Origin: Flavobacterium soyangense
GTDB lineage: Bacteria > Bacteroidota > Bacteroidia > Flavobacteriales > Flavobacteriaceae
Reading direction: 5' to 3'
DNA length: 64,000 bases
Assembly (NCBI RefSeq): GCF_015277675.1
Contig: NZ_JADHEC010000004.1
Location: forward strand, 96,554-160,553
The notes beneath the pieces are model-generated. The model did no database searches, was not told the DNA's origin, and worked only from the letters and a program-made list of their open reading frames with translations. The position numbers and the translations under genes are program-made. Positions 42,521-51,337 of this stretch are shown here, piece by piece. Position 1 is the first letter of the stretch; each line of letters begins with the position of its first letter.

Positions 42521-43939
42521 ATGAAAATTCTTTTAACAGGCGCAACAGGATATATAGGCAAACGACTTTTGCCTATTTTAGTAGCACAAGGACACGAAAT
42601 TATTTGTTGTGTAAGAGACAAAAACAGGTTTTATGCTCCAAAAGAATTTTTAAAAAGTATCAAAGTTATTGAAGTTGATTTTCTGAAAAAAGAAACATTG
42701 ACAGCCATCCCAAATGATATTGACGCAGCCTATTATTTGATTCATTCGATGTCAGGTTCAGACAATAATTATGATGAATTAGAAAAAATTTCGGCTGAAA
42801 ATTTTGTGTACAGCATTGATAAAACTGCTGCAAAACAAGTCATTTATTTAAGTGGTATCGTGAATGACAAATCACTTTCAAAACATTTGTCCTCCAGAAA
42901 AAAAGTAGAAGATGTTTTACACAACGGAAATTTTGCCATAACAACTTTGAGGGCTGGAATCATTGTGGGTTCTGGTAGCGCTTCTTTCGAAATTATTCGG
43001 GATCTTGTCAATAAACTCCCAATTATGATTACTCCAAAATGGCTAAACACAAAATGTCAGCCCATTGCCATATCGGATGTCTTGGAGTTTTTATCAAAAT
43101 CACTCTTGAATCCCGTTACTTATGGAAAGAGTTTTGACATTGGCGGTCCAGATATTCTAACTTACAAAGAAATGCTTTTGGGTTTTGCCAAGGCAAAGAA
43201 ATTAAAAAGATGGATATATACAGTTCCAATAATGACACCTAAATTATCTTCCTATTGGTTGTATTTTGTGACCTCAACTTCATACAAACTAGCCTCGGCA
43301 TTGGTCAGCAGCATGAAAGTGGAAGTAATTTGCAAGGACAATAAAATAAATAAATTGTTGAGAGTAAAACCCATGTCCTACGAACAAGCCTTATCCAGAG
43401 CCCTGATAAAAGTCGATGAAGACAAGGTCGCTTCCAGTTGGAAAGATTCATTGGTCAGCGGAAGATTTAACAGTAATATTTCCGAATTTTTAAAAGTTCC
43501 AAAGAAAGATTGTTTTATAGACCGACGAAAAAAATCAATAGAAAATAAAGAGCATACGCTTGAAAAAATTTGGTCTATTGGCGGAGAAACCGGTTGGTAT
43601 TATGGAGATTGGTTGTGGAATTTTCGCGGTTTCATCGATCAATTATTTGGTGGTGTGGGTTCTCGAAGGGGCAGAACCAACAAACACGATATCCATTCGG
43701 GTGATGCATTGGATTTTTGGCGTGTTTTGTATGCCAATAAAGAGGAAGGAAAATTAGTTTTATATGCCGAAATGAAATTACCTGGCGAAGCTTGGCTCGA
43801 ATTCAAGATTATCAACAATACTTTATACCAATCCGCTACATTCAAACCAAAAGGCATTTGGGGAAAATTATATTGGTATGCTGTTTTGCCTTTCCATGGA
43901 TTTATATTTCAGGGAATGCTGAATAAATTAATCAAATAA
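42521..43939 (+). CDS. NAD(P)-binding SDR with C-terminal DUF2867 domain
   Basis: A 472-residue two-domain protein. The N-terminal part is an atypical SDR ('ILLTGATGYIGKRLLPILVAQGHEIICCVRD', 'AAYYLIHSMSG', 'VIYLSGIV'). From about residue 345 comes DUF2867 ('KIWSIGGETGWYYGDWLWNFRGFIDQLFGGVG', 'DFWRVLYANKEEGKLVLYAEMKLPGEAWLEFKI'), an SRPBCC-like lipid- or ligand-binding fold. It is last in the TetR operon and converges on the photolyase gene with only a 1-bp gap. Substrate unknown. Confidence 0.9.
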   Translation: MKILLTGATGYIGKRLLPILVAQGHEIICCVRDKNRFYAPKEFLKSIKVIEVDFLKKETLTAIPNDIDAAYYLIHSMSGSDNNYDELEKISAENFVYSIDKTAAKQVIYLSGIVNDKSLSKHLSSRKKVEDVLHNGNFAITTLRAGIIVGSGSASFEIIRDLVNKLPIMITPKWLNTKCQPIAISDVLEFLSKSLLNPVTYGKSFDIGGPDILTYKEMLLGFAKAKKLKRWIYTVPIMTPKLSSYWLYFVTSTSYKLASALVSSMKVEVICKDNKINKLLRVKPMSYEQALSRALIKVDEDKVASSWKDSLVSGRFNSNISEFLKVPKKDCFIDRRKKSIENKEHTLEKIWSIGGETGWYYGDWLWNFRGFIDQLFGGVGSRRGRTNKHDIHSGDALDFWRVLYANKEEGKLVLYAEMKLPGEAWLEFKIINNTLYQSATFKPKGIWGKLYWYAVLPFHGFIFQGMLNKLIK

Positions 43940-43940
43940 A

Positions 43941-45236
43941 TCACTTCAAAATTCCGGCTTTGTAAGTCGCAATAGCACGATCTCTGGCAAAAGCGTGTTC
44001 GACCATAGGCTCACCGTAACCCAAATCGAATTCTGGAATCCATTTTCGTATGTAAATTCCTTTTTCATCGAATTTTTTGAACTGGATTTCAGGATTAAAA
44101 ACCCTGAAATAAGGAGCCGCATCACAACCAGTTCCCGCAGCCCATTGCCAGTTTCCGACATTGGAAGACAATTCAAAATCCAACAACTTTTCGGCAAAAT
44201 ACGCTTCGCCCCATTGCCAATTTATCAATAAATGTTTGCAGAGAAAACTCGCCACAACCATTCGAACCCTATTGTGCATATAACCGGTTTCATTCAATTC
44301 GCGCATTCCGGCATCAACCATCGGATAACCCGTGGTTCCAGAACACCACCGCTTAAAATCTTCCTCATTATTCCGCCATTGAATGCCGTCGTAAGCTGAT
44401 TTAAAATTGTTCGTAACCACTTTTGGAAAACTGAATAAAATTTGCATAAAAAATTCTCTCCAAATCAGTTCACTTAAAAACACTTGATTTTTATGTGAAG
44501 CCCAATTCACTAATTTTCGAATACTTACCGTGCCAAAACGCAAATGAGGCGAAAGATGGGTCGTACAATCCAAAGCAGGGAAATCTCGGGTTTCGTGATA
44601 ATTGGTAACATTTTTTAAATTATAAGGTATTACTTTTATGAAACTTTCCATAAATCCAATTTGTTCCAATGTTGGAAAAATAAAGTTGATTTTATAGAAA
44701 TTGGAGAACTTTTCGGAAGTATCGTATTCTTGAACAGGAGCTAATAATTGATATTTCTCCAGCCATTTATTTTTATAAGGAGTATAAATGGTATAAGGCA
44801 ATCCATCGGCTTTTGTGATCTCCTTTTCCTCGAAAATGACTTGGTCTTTAAAAGAAAGATGTGCTATTTTATTGGCTTCCAATAGTTCACAAATACCTAA
44901 ATCTCTTTTGATGGCATATGGCTCATAATCTTTGCTGAAGAATACTTCCTTGACTTCAAATTCTTGAATAAGTGATTCCCAAACATCTTTAGTTTTTCCC
45001 TTTTTAACTAAAAGTGAACTTCCTATTTTCTTGAGTTTAGCATTTATTTTTAAAAGTGAATCATGTATAAACCCAACTCTCGCATCATTTTTTGGCAAAC
45101 TATCCAGAATATCTTCATCGAAAATAAACAATGGAATTACAGGGCATTTAGAATCCAAAGCGTGAAACAAACCCACGTTATCCTCTAATCGCAAATCCCT
45201 ACGAAACCAAAAAAAAACTACTTCTGGTTTATTCAT
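43941..45236 (-). CDS. phr: Deoxyribodipyrimidine photolyase (cryptochrome/photolyase family)
   Basis: Repairs UV-made pyrimidine dimers with light via FAD. A 431-residue class I type enzyme with the N-terminal antenna domain ('VFFWFRRDLRLEDNVGLFHAL') and FAD-binding C-terminal domain ('LSELIWREFFMQILFSFP', 'TGYPMVDAGMRELNETGYMHNRVRMVVASFLCKHLLINWQWGEAYFAEKLLDFELSSNVGNWQW'). The Trp residues of the electron-transfer chain region are present. Its start overlaps the SRPBCC stop (TAATG). It is the last gene of the carotenoid operon. Confidence 0.95.
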   Translation of the reverse strand: MNKPEVVFFWFRRDLRLEDNVGLFHALDSKCPVIPLFIFDEDILDSLPKNDARVGFIHDSLLKINAKLKKIGSSLLVKKGKTKDVWESLIQEFEVKEVFFSKDYEPYAIKRDLGICELLEANKIAHLSFKDQVIFEEKEITKADGLPYTIYTPYKNKWLEKYQLLAPVQEYDTSEKFSNFYKINFIFPTLEQIGFMESFIKVIPYNLKNVTNYHETRDFPALDCTTHLSPHLRFGTVSIRKLVNWASHKNQVFLSELIWREFFMQILFSFPKVVTNNFKSAYDGIQWRNNEEDFKRWCSGTTGYPMVDAGMRELNETGYMHNRVRMVVASFLCKHLLINWQWGEAYFAEKLLDFELSSNVGNWQWAAGTGCDAAPYFRVFNPEIQFKKFDEKGIYIRKWIPEFDLGYGEPMVEHAFARDRAIATYKAGILK

Positions 45237-45697
45237 TATTTGGAATTAAACATTTCATCAACTTTTACACATCGGTAATCGAAGATTTCTTTCAGCTTAT
45301 TTTTTACAACAAGTGTGTTCATTATTCTGCCAATGAAACCAAGTGGCAAAGCATAATGTACCAAATCCGTCATTTTGGTGCCGTTTTCAGTTTGTTCAAA
45401 AAAATGTTTGTGATGCCATAAAGCGTATGGCCCAAAACGTTGTTCGTCCACGAAATAGCTATTCTCTTTCACATAAGTGATTACCGTCATCCAACTCAAT
45501 TTCAAACCTAAAAGTGGTGATACTTTGTATTGAATTATTTGCCCGGCATACATCGATTTATTATCAAAATCTGTGATTTGGAAACCCATAGTTTCCGGGG
45601 TAATTTTTTGCAAGTTTCTTGGACTTGAAAAAAATGCCCAACAATCTTCGACACTAGCATTTACATATTGAACGGCTTCTTTTTTATATATTTTCAT
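45236..45697 (-). CDS. SRPBCC family ligand-binding protein
   Basis: A 153-residue START/SRPBCC-fold protein of the group often labelled 'cell division inhibitor-like'. Its pattern is 'AVQYVNASVEDCWAFFSSPRNLQKITPETMGFQI', 'QIIQYKVSPLLGLKLSWMTVITYVKENSYFVDEQRFGPYALWHHKHFFEQTENGTKMTDLVHYALP' and 'KLKEIFDYR'. It probably binds a hydrophobic ligand. It overlaps the lycopene cyclase gene by 14 bp and phr by 1 bp. The pairing of this family with phr is widespread. Confidence 0.9.
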   Translation of the reverse strand: MKIYKKEAVQYVNASVEDCWAFFSSPRNLQKITPETMGFQITDFDNKSMYAGQIIQYKVSPLLGLKLSWMTVITYVKENSYFVDEQRFGPYALWHHKHFFEQTENGTKMTDLVHYALPLGFIGRIMNTLVVKNKLKEIFDYRCVKVDEMFNSK

Positions 45698-46376
45698 TGT
45701 TATTTTTTTCTATTTTTTTAATTAAAACTAAACTCATCAACAACATCGAAAAAGCATAACCAATGTCTTCTATTGGTATGGTTCCAAGTCTAATTCCTAA
45801 ATTTTCTGCATTATTATATATCACGACTGGTTCTTCAATAAAACTGCCGGTAAGAATTCCGTTGACTACTGAAAATGGTATTAATATGATCAGAAAAGTG
45901 ATAAAAAAGGTGTTCAAAATATTAGGAACCTTGAAAACCGTGTATGTCAAAACCAATACTAATAAACTGTAATTAACAACCGTGTACCATTTATCATAAT
46001 GGAATACAATTGTCGGTAAAATGATTATCATCAGAATCCAATAAATAAATTTCACGGTTTTGTCCGATAAAGAAACCTTTGGATAAAAATAGTGAAAAGC
46101 AAAATGAATAAAGATGCTGGAATACGGGATGCAAATAAAAAAAAGCCATTCTTCTATGGGTAACCCAAAGAATTCAATTCCGGCATGGTACCGAGGATTA
46201 AAACTCCAAACTCCAATCTTAGTGAAGAAAACATCCCAAATAATAAAGAAAATTGCCGTTATAAGAATAGCGGAAAAAACAGCTTTCCATCGTTTTATAT
46301 ACTTCATTCTTTTTTCGAAACTATACAGAAACGGAATCAAAAAGGACATAATATTTAAAACTAAATATAAAGACAT
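45684..46376 (-). CDS. crtYcd: Lycopene beta-cyclase (CrtYc-Yd type membrane protein)
   Basis: A 230-residue polytopic membrane protein with about six or seven helices, starting at the ATG at 46376. It contains two copies of the lycopene cyclase domain signature: 'WDVFFTKIGVWSFNPRYHAGIEFFGLPIEEWLFFICIPY' in the first half, and 'GIRLGTIPIEDIGYAF' in the second. It cyclises both ends of lycopene to make beta-carotene in the cytoplasmic membrane. The single-chain fused form is typical of Bacteroidetes. It lies 1 bp after crtZ. Confidence 0.93.
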   Translation of the reverse strand: MSLYLVLNIMSFLIPFLYSFEKRMKYIKRWKAVFSAILITAIFFIIWDVFFTKIGVWSFNPRYHAGIEFFGLPIEEWLFFICIPYSSIFIHFAFHYFYPKVSLSDKTVKFIYWILMIIILPTIVFHYDKWYTVVNYSLLVLVLTYTVFKVPNILNTFFITFLIILIPFSVVNGILTGSFIEEPVVIYNNAENLGIRLGTIPIEDIGYAFSMLLMSLVLIKKIEKNNNENI

Positions 46377-46377
46377 A

Positions 46378-46818
46378 TTAAAATTTGAAATATTTGAAAG
46401 GCACAAATAACATCCCAAAACATTCACCATGTTCTTTACCCAAATGCTTGTGATGCACTTTATGACCTTTTCGCAAACCTAAAAGGTATTTGTTTTTTGT
46501 GTTTTTAAACAACTTGAATCGTTGATGTATCATAATGTCGTGAACTAAAAAATAGCTCATTCCATAAGCAAAAATCCCTAATCCGATAAAGAATTTGTAA
46601 TCAAATCCGTTTTGGGCACCAAAATAAAACAGAAGAATACTGGGAATGGCAAAAATCACAAAAAAAACATCATTTCGTTCGAAAATATGGGCATATTTGG
46701 GTTGGTGATGATCTTCATGAAGATACCATAAAAACCCATGCATAACAAACTTATGTGTGCACCATGTAACACATTCCATAAGTATATAAGTAGCCAAAAA
46801 GATTAAGAAACATATCAT
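46378..46818 (-). CDS. crtZ: Beta-carotene hydroxylase
   Basis: A 146-residue membrane di-iron hydroxylase. Histidine clusters are 'HKFVMHG', 'HEDHH', 'HDIMIHQRF' and 'HKVHHKHLGKEHGE', the complete set for the fatty-acid-hydroxylase-like di-iron site. Four hydrophobic segments are present. It converts beta-carotene to zeaxanthin. It lies between crtB and the lycopene cyclase gene in the operon. Confidence 0.94.
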   Translation of the reverse strand: MICFLIFLATYILMECVTWCTHKFVMHGFLWYLHEDHHQPKYAHIFERNDVFFVIFAIPSILLFYFGAQNGFDYKFFIGLGIFAYGMSYFLVHDIMIHQRFKLFKNTKNKYLLGLRKGHKVHHKHLGKEHGECFGMLFVPFKYFKF

Positions 46819-46856
46819 TTTAAAACATTTTTAATTTAGTAAAAGAAGATCTTGAT

Positions 46857-47696
46857 TTAAACCAAATTCAGTTTGTAAGTTACAAAAGAATTGGTTAACA
46901 ATCGTACTTTAGTATAGTTAGAAACGCGAATTCTTGAATTTCCAATTTCATAATAAGGGGTGTTTTCAAGTTTTTTCAACAACTTCTTATAATAAACATA
47001 AGCAGTGTAAACACCAAATTTAGCTTCCAAAGGTAATTTTTTAATCCCTTGTAGGGCAACTTGAAAATCTTCTTCAATTTCTTTTATAATCAATTCTTTT
47101 GATTTTTCATCAAATGAATTTAGGTCGACACCTGGAAAATAATTTCGGTTTAAAACCAAATTATCATCTTTCAAATCTCTCAAAAAATTAACTTTTTGAA
47201 AAGCAGAGCCCAATCGCATTGCTTCGTCTTTCAATTCATAGTATTTGTCATCATTTCCATTAACAAAAACCTTAAGACACATCAGGCCAACAACATCAGC
47301 AGAGCCGTAAATATATTCATCATATTCTTGTTTGGTATGATAATCAGATTTTATCAAATCCATTTTCATGCTCTTCAAAAATGATTGAATTAAATCGTCC
47401 GAAATATTATATTTCACAACAGTTTGTTGAAAAGAATTCAAAATTGGATTTAAACTAATACCCATTTTTTGAGCTTTGTAATATTCATTTTCAAAATCAT
47501 TGATTAAAGTTTCTTTATCGAAACCATGAAAAGAATCTACAATTTCATCAGCAAAACGCACAAAACCATAAATACTGTAAATAGCATCTCTGATACTGGG
47601 AGCTAGCATTTTGACAGCCATAGAAAATGAAGTGCTATAACTTTTAGTTACTAAAATACTGCACTTAAACGATACATCATCAAATAATTTTTTCAT
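46857..47696 (-). CDS. crtB: Phytoene synthase
   Basis: Condenses two geranylgeranyl diphosphates to phytoene. A 279-residue trans-isoprenyl synthase with 'YGFVRFADEIVDSFHGFD' (first Asp-rich motif), 'YIYGSADVVGLMCLKVF' and the second Asp-rich motif in 'LGSAFQKVNFLRDLKDD'. It lies 2 bp after crtI on the minus strand and is presumably co-translated. Confidence 0.95.
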   Translation of the reverse strand: MKKLFDDVSFKCSILVTKSYSTSFSMAVKMLAPSIRDAIYSIYGFVRFADEIVDSFHGFDKETLINDFENEYYKAQKMGISLNPILNSFQQTVVKYNISDDLIQSFLKSMKMDLIKSDYHTKQEYDEYIYGSADVVGLMCLKVFVNGNDDKYYELKDEAMRLGSAFQKVNFLRDLKDDNLVLNRNYFPGVDLNSFDEKSKELIIKEIEEDFQVALQGIKKLPLEAKFGVYTAYVYYKKLLKKLENTPYYEIGNSRIRVSNYTKVRLLTNSFVTYKLNLV

Positions 47697-47698
47697 AT

Positions 47699-49171
47699 TT
47701 ATTGCTTATTTGAAAATTGTTTTTTTATCAAATTTGAAACTATTTTTCCTGAAATTATTGAAGGCGGAACTCCAGGTCCGGGCACAGTTAATTGTCCGGT
47801 AAAAAATAAATTTTTGACTTTTTTGCTAATAATTTTTGGTCTTAAAAAAGCAGTTTGAGTAAGAATGTTTGCTAATCCGTAAGCGTTTCCTTTGTATGAA
47901 TTATAATCATTAACAAAATCTTTAACACAGAAACTTTCTTTAAAAATGATGTTTTCACTCACTTTTTGGTTCGTCAATTTTTCAAATCTTTTAATAATAT
48001 TGTCAAAATATATTTCTCTAATAGCAGTAGTGTCTTTAATCCCGGGGGCTATTGGAATCAAAAATATCCCAGCTTCTTTATCTTCAGGAGCAACAGAAGA
48101 ATCTGTTTTACTGGGAAAGCTCGCATAGAATAATGGTTTATCAGGCCACTTTGGATTATCATAAATGTCTTTTGCATGAAGATCAAAATCAGTGTCAAAA
48201 AACAAGGTGTGATGTGAAACATTTTCAATTTTTTTATCAAAAGCCACATAAAACAAAAGCGAGGATGGTGCAAAAACCTTAGAATTCCAATATTTTTCAG
48301 AATATCCACGGTATTTTTCGTCCAATAAAGTTTCGGTATGATGATAATCCGCACCACTCAAAACCACATCAGATTCAATCGTAATCCCATTTGAAATCAC
48401 ACTTTTCACTACGCCGTTTTCGACATTTATTTTCTCAACATTTTGATTGGTTTTAATTTTCACACCTAATTCAAATGCCAAAATATACATTGCTTTTACA
48501 ACTTCATACATTCCTCCCTTAGGATGCCAAGTTCCTAAACCAAAATCAGCATAATTCATAAAACTATAAAATGAAGGCGTATTAGAAGGTTTAGCACCAA
48601 GAAATAAAACCGGAAATTCCATAATTTGTTGCAACCTATTGTTCTTAATTTTTTTTCTGACAGAAGTTCTAATCGTACTAAAAAACTGATTAGCTTTTTT
48701 CATGGTGACCGGTGTAATTAATTCCGTTATTGAAATTCCGGGTCTATAAACCAAATCTTTAATTGCAACATCATAATTATGTTTAGCATTATCCAGAAAT
48801 GTTTCTAAATGCTTAGCACTTCCAACCTCTTCTTTTTCAAAAACAGAAAGAATATCTGGTAAATTATCTGCAATTTGTATAGAATCTAAAGTATCAAAAT
48901 AGACTTCATAAGCAGGATTTAACTTGTCTAAGTGGTAATAATCAGAAGGATGTTTACTGAAATCCGCAAAGAATTTCTCAAAAACATCTGGCATCCAATA
49001 CCAAGTAGGACCTATATCAAAAGTAAAACCATCTTTGACAAATTGTCTGGCTCTTCCACCAACAGTATTATTTTTTTCGAGAATGGTGACATCAAAGCCT
49101 TCTTTCGCCAGATAGCATGAAGCTGCCAAAGACGAAAATCCTGAACCTATAATTGTTATTGTTTTTTTCAT
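47699..49171 (-). CDS. crtI: Phytoene desaturase
   Basis: Desaturates phytoene to lycopene using FAD. A 490-residue CrtI-type enzyme with the N-terminal dinucleotide fold 'ITIIGSGFSSLAASCYLAKEGFDVTILEKNNTVGGRARQF', 'GPTWYWMPDVFEKFF' and the C-terminal 'FTGQLTVPGPGVPPSIISGK'. It is the first gene of the six-gene operon and has its own promoter in the 53-bp gap after the regulator gene. Confidence 0.95.
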   Translation of the reverse strand: MKKTITIIGSGFSSLAASCYLAKEGFDVTILEKNNTVGGRARQFVKDGFTFDIGPTWYWMPDVFEKFFADFSKHPSDYYHLDKLNPAYEVYFDTLDSIQIADNLPDILSVFEKEEVGSAKHLETFLDNAKHNYDVAIKDLVYRPGISITELITPVTMKKANQFFSTIRTSVRKKIKNNRLQQIMEFPVLFLGAKPSNTPSFYSFMNYADFGLGTWHPKGGMYEVVKAMYILAFELGVKIKTNQNVEKINVENGVVKSVISNGITIESDVVLSGADYHHTETLLDEKYRGYSEKYWNSKVFAPSSLLFYVAFDKKIENVSHHTLFFDTDFDLHAKDIYDNPKWPDKPLFYASFPSKTDSSVAPEDKEAGIFLIPIAPGIKDTTAIREIYFDNIIKRFEKLTNQKVSENIIFKESFCVKDFVNDYNSYKGNAYGLANILTQTAFLRPKIISKKVKNLFFTGQLTVPGPGVPPSIISGKIVSNLIKKQFSNKQ

Positions 49172-49179
49172 TTGTTCAG

Positions 49180-49211
49180 CAAATATACAAAAAGATTAAA
49201 CAAAATATCAA
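49180..49211 (-). promoter_or_regulatory. Promoter of the crtI operon with candidate operator
   Basis: On the minus strand TATATTTG (49180-49187) is the -7 box and TTG (49209-49211) lies 21 bp upstream. The spacer holds TTTTGTTTAATC (49194-49205), resembling motifs in front of the regulator gene and the TetR operon. MerR-family activators typically bind this spacer. Confidence 0.7.
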
Positions 49212-49224
49212 TATTAACATCAAA

Positions 49225-50121
49225 TTATATTTCGGCTATCAAATTTGAAATAGAATCAAACACAGAAATATTATCAGAAAGGTTTTTACTATCAATAAAT
49301 TCTACCATTCTACCGATAAACCAAATTTTTGTATTTCCTAATAGAATTTTTTCGGAAACGTCATCAATATAATCTTGAAGATCATCTTTTGTTGGCTTAA
49401 CGGTCATGTACGATATGTAGATAATGTTGTCGAAATAATTTTTCATTTCAATCAAACTTTCTACAGGAACACTTTCGCCTAAATATACAGATTTATAACC
49501 ATTTAACAAAATTTCATAGTTCAAATACATTAAACCCAGCTCGTGAATTTCGTTTTCTGGTAGGTACAAAACAAAAACTTTATCGGTTTTTGTAGGCTCC
49601 AACATTTGAACTTTCTCGGTATTAATGAGTAGTTTTTGCTTAATTAAAAAGGAAATAAAGTGTTCTTGCGCCGGACTAATAGTACCTGACTGCCACAATA
49701 AACCTATTTCGTTCATAAGCGGGATAAATACTTCATAAAAAACTTCTCGAAAAGATTTTTCAGAAAGTAAACTGTTATAAGTTGTAACAAATAAATTTTG
49801 ATCAAAATTCACCATCGCCAACTTAAAAGCATTCAATGCATGATTATTAACATTTTTTTCGGAAACAATTTCACGAACAAGAAGGGAAATTTTTTCTGTG
49901 TTTAATTCTGCAATTCTAGAAATTTTATATCCGTAGGTATTCAATAAAACAACGTTTAAGAGCTTTTGCAAATTAGCCAAATCGTAGGTTCTTATGTTAG
50001 TATCGGTTCGCAATGGTTCCAAAATATTATATCTTTTTTCCCAAATTCGAATTGTATGCGCTTTTATACCTGAAAGATTTTCTAGATCCTTAATACTAAA
50101 TACCGTTTTAATATTGTTCAT
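49225..50121 (-). CDS. MerR-family regulator with B12-binding-like domain (CarH/LitR type)
   Basis: A 298-residue regulator starting at the ATG at 50121. The MerR HTH is 'VFSIKDLENLSGIKAHTIRIWEKRYNILEPLRTDTNIRTYD' (residues 7-47). A four-helix-bundle segment holds the CarH signature Trp 143-x9-Glu 153-His 154. A Rossmann-like domain follows with 'ENEIHELGLMYL', in which His 193 sits in an ExHxxG version of the cobalamin motif DxHxxG. The residue after Trp 143 is Gln. The domain set equals that of CarH/LitR photoreceptors that repress carotenoid genes in the dark. Adenosylcobalamin binding is inferred. Confidence 0.88.
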   Translation of the reverse strand: MNNIKTVFSIKDLENLSGIKAHTIRIWEKRYNILEPLRTDTNIRTYDLANLQKLLNVVLLNTYGYKISRIAELNTEKISLLVREIVSEKNVNNHALNAFKLAMVNFDQNLFVTTYNSLLSEKSFREVFYEVFIPLMNEIGLLWQSGTISPAQEHFISFLIKQKLLINTEKVQMLEPTKTDKVFVLYLPENEIHELGLMYLNYEILLNGYKSVYLGESVPVESLIEMKNYFDNIIYISYMTVKPTKDDLQDYIDDVSEKILLGNTKIWFIGRMVEFIDSKNLSDNISVFDSISNLIAEI

Positions 50122-50129
50122 TGTTTTTC

Positions 50130-50158
50130 TAAATTTAATAAACAAATGTAAACAAAAA
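50130..50158 (-). promoter_or_regulatory. Promoter/operator region of the MerR gene
   Basis: On the minus strand TACATTTG (50143-50150) fits the -7 box. It is overlapped by tandem TTTGTTTA-like words (TTTTTGTTTACATTTGTTTA, 50139-50158). No good -33 TTG is visible, as expected for a regulated promoter. Confidence 0.5.
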
Positions 50159-50176
50159 TTTTTAAATCTAATAATT

Positions 50177-51136
50177 TTATAATTGAACCATTTCAAAATC
50201 GTTTAATTTATCCAAATGCAAAACCGTTTTGGTATTGGTATCGTTTCGGGAATACATCGGTTTGAATTTGGCTCCATAAATAACTTCATCAAAGGTATAG
50301 GAAGCTCGTATGGCCACTACATTGCTAAACATATCATCAAAAGTTTTGATGAATACTAAAATCTCACCATTTATAGCCTCAAAATCTTCCTTCGTAAATT
50401 GGTACAAAGGGCTATCATCATTAATAGAATGCACCAAGGTCCAACTTAAAGCAAGTGCATTAATTTTTTCAAATTCTAGGTCTAATGAATAGAATTTATT
50501 ACTTTTTTTTCCGTTTTCTTCAATACTCATCCCCAAAGTGATTTTAGCTTCTGCATCAATAAGATTGGTATTTTTAAAAGGTGTAACACGAACCATTAAG
50601 GCGGTACTATCACGATAAGGAGCAATAATAGCATTATGAGAAAATTTCAAAAAAGCTACTGGTTTACTGAAACGTCCGAAGAATAAGCCTGTGGCAATAG
50701 CAAAACTCAACAAACCAATCAAGGCTTCTAAAGTAGAAACTGCACTAGCCATAAACCCCGAAGGGCTGATATGGCCATAACCCACTGTCGTAAAGGTTTG
50801 AGCACTAAAAAAATAAGTCTGACCAAATTTGATCCATTCTGAATCTGATGGATCAATACCATGTAAATTTTCTATCCCAATAAAGAAATAAAGTAAGGCA
50901 AAAATAAAATTGATACTTAAGTAAAAAGACAAAATAATCAATAAAAATTTCCAAGTTTCCATATCAATAAGAGTATGATGCCAACTGATTCTCGACCATA
51001 AATGCAAACCTCTTTTTTCTACATTGGCCGTCCCGTTTTTATTGACAAAACGACCACCATAACTACTCGAATTTGAGCCAAAACCCGAACTTAAATAAGA
51101 CTTTGCCTTTTCATTTATCCTTCTTAATAATGCCAT
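50177..51136 (-). CDS. Inward-rectifier-type potassium channel (KirBac-like)
   Basis: A 319-residue channel with two membrane helices ('FLLIILSFYLSINFIFALLYFF' and 'EALIGLLSFAIATGLFFGRF') around a pore helix and the selectivity filter 'TVGYGH' ('FSAQTFTTVGYGHISPSG'). The C-terminal beta-rich cytoplasmic domain ('FSHNAIIAPYRDSTALMVRV' onward) is the Kir gating domain. It lets potassium pass across the inner membrane. The gene ends 56 bp before the MerR start on the same strand, with the MerR promoter between. Confidence 0.93.
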   Translation of the reverse strand: MALLRRINEKAKSYLSSGFGSNSSSYGGRFVNKNGTANVEKRGLHLWSRISWHHTLIDMETWKFLLIILSFYLSINFIFALLYFFIGIENLHGIDPSDSEWIKFGQTYFFSAQTFTTVGYGHISPSGFMASAVSTLEALIGLLSFAIATGLFFGRFSKPVAFLKFSHNAIIAPYRDSTALMVRVTPFKNTNLIDAEAKITLGMSIEENGKKSNKFYSLDLEFEKINALALSWTLVHSINDDSPLYQFTKEDFEAINGEILVFIKTFDDMFSNVVAIRASYTFDEVIYGAKFKPMYSRNDTNTKTVLHLDKLNDFEMVQL

Positions 51137-51337
51137 ACTGTAAGTTTTTTAGTTGAAAGTAAAATTAGCTAAAAATAGTCTTCTAACGGAATTCCTCCAA
51201 AAAAACAAATCAATCAATAAAATATATAACGTATATTTATGTTTCTAAATCCCTAGTTTTGTTATAAATGTTGAGTGGTTTTAGACTTAAATTTCAAAAA
51301 AAGACAACAATTTCAAATCAACTAGATGTTAAAAAAA

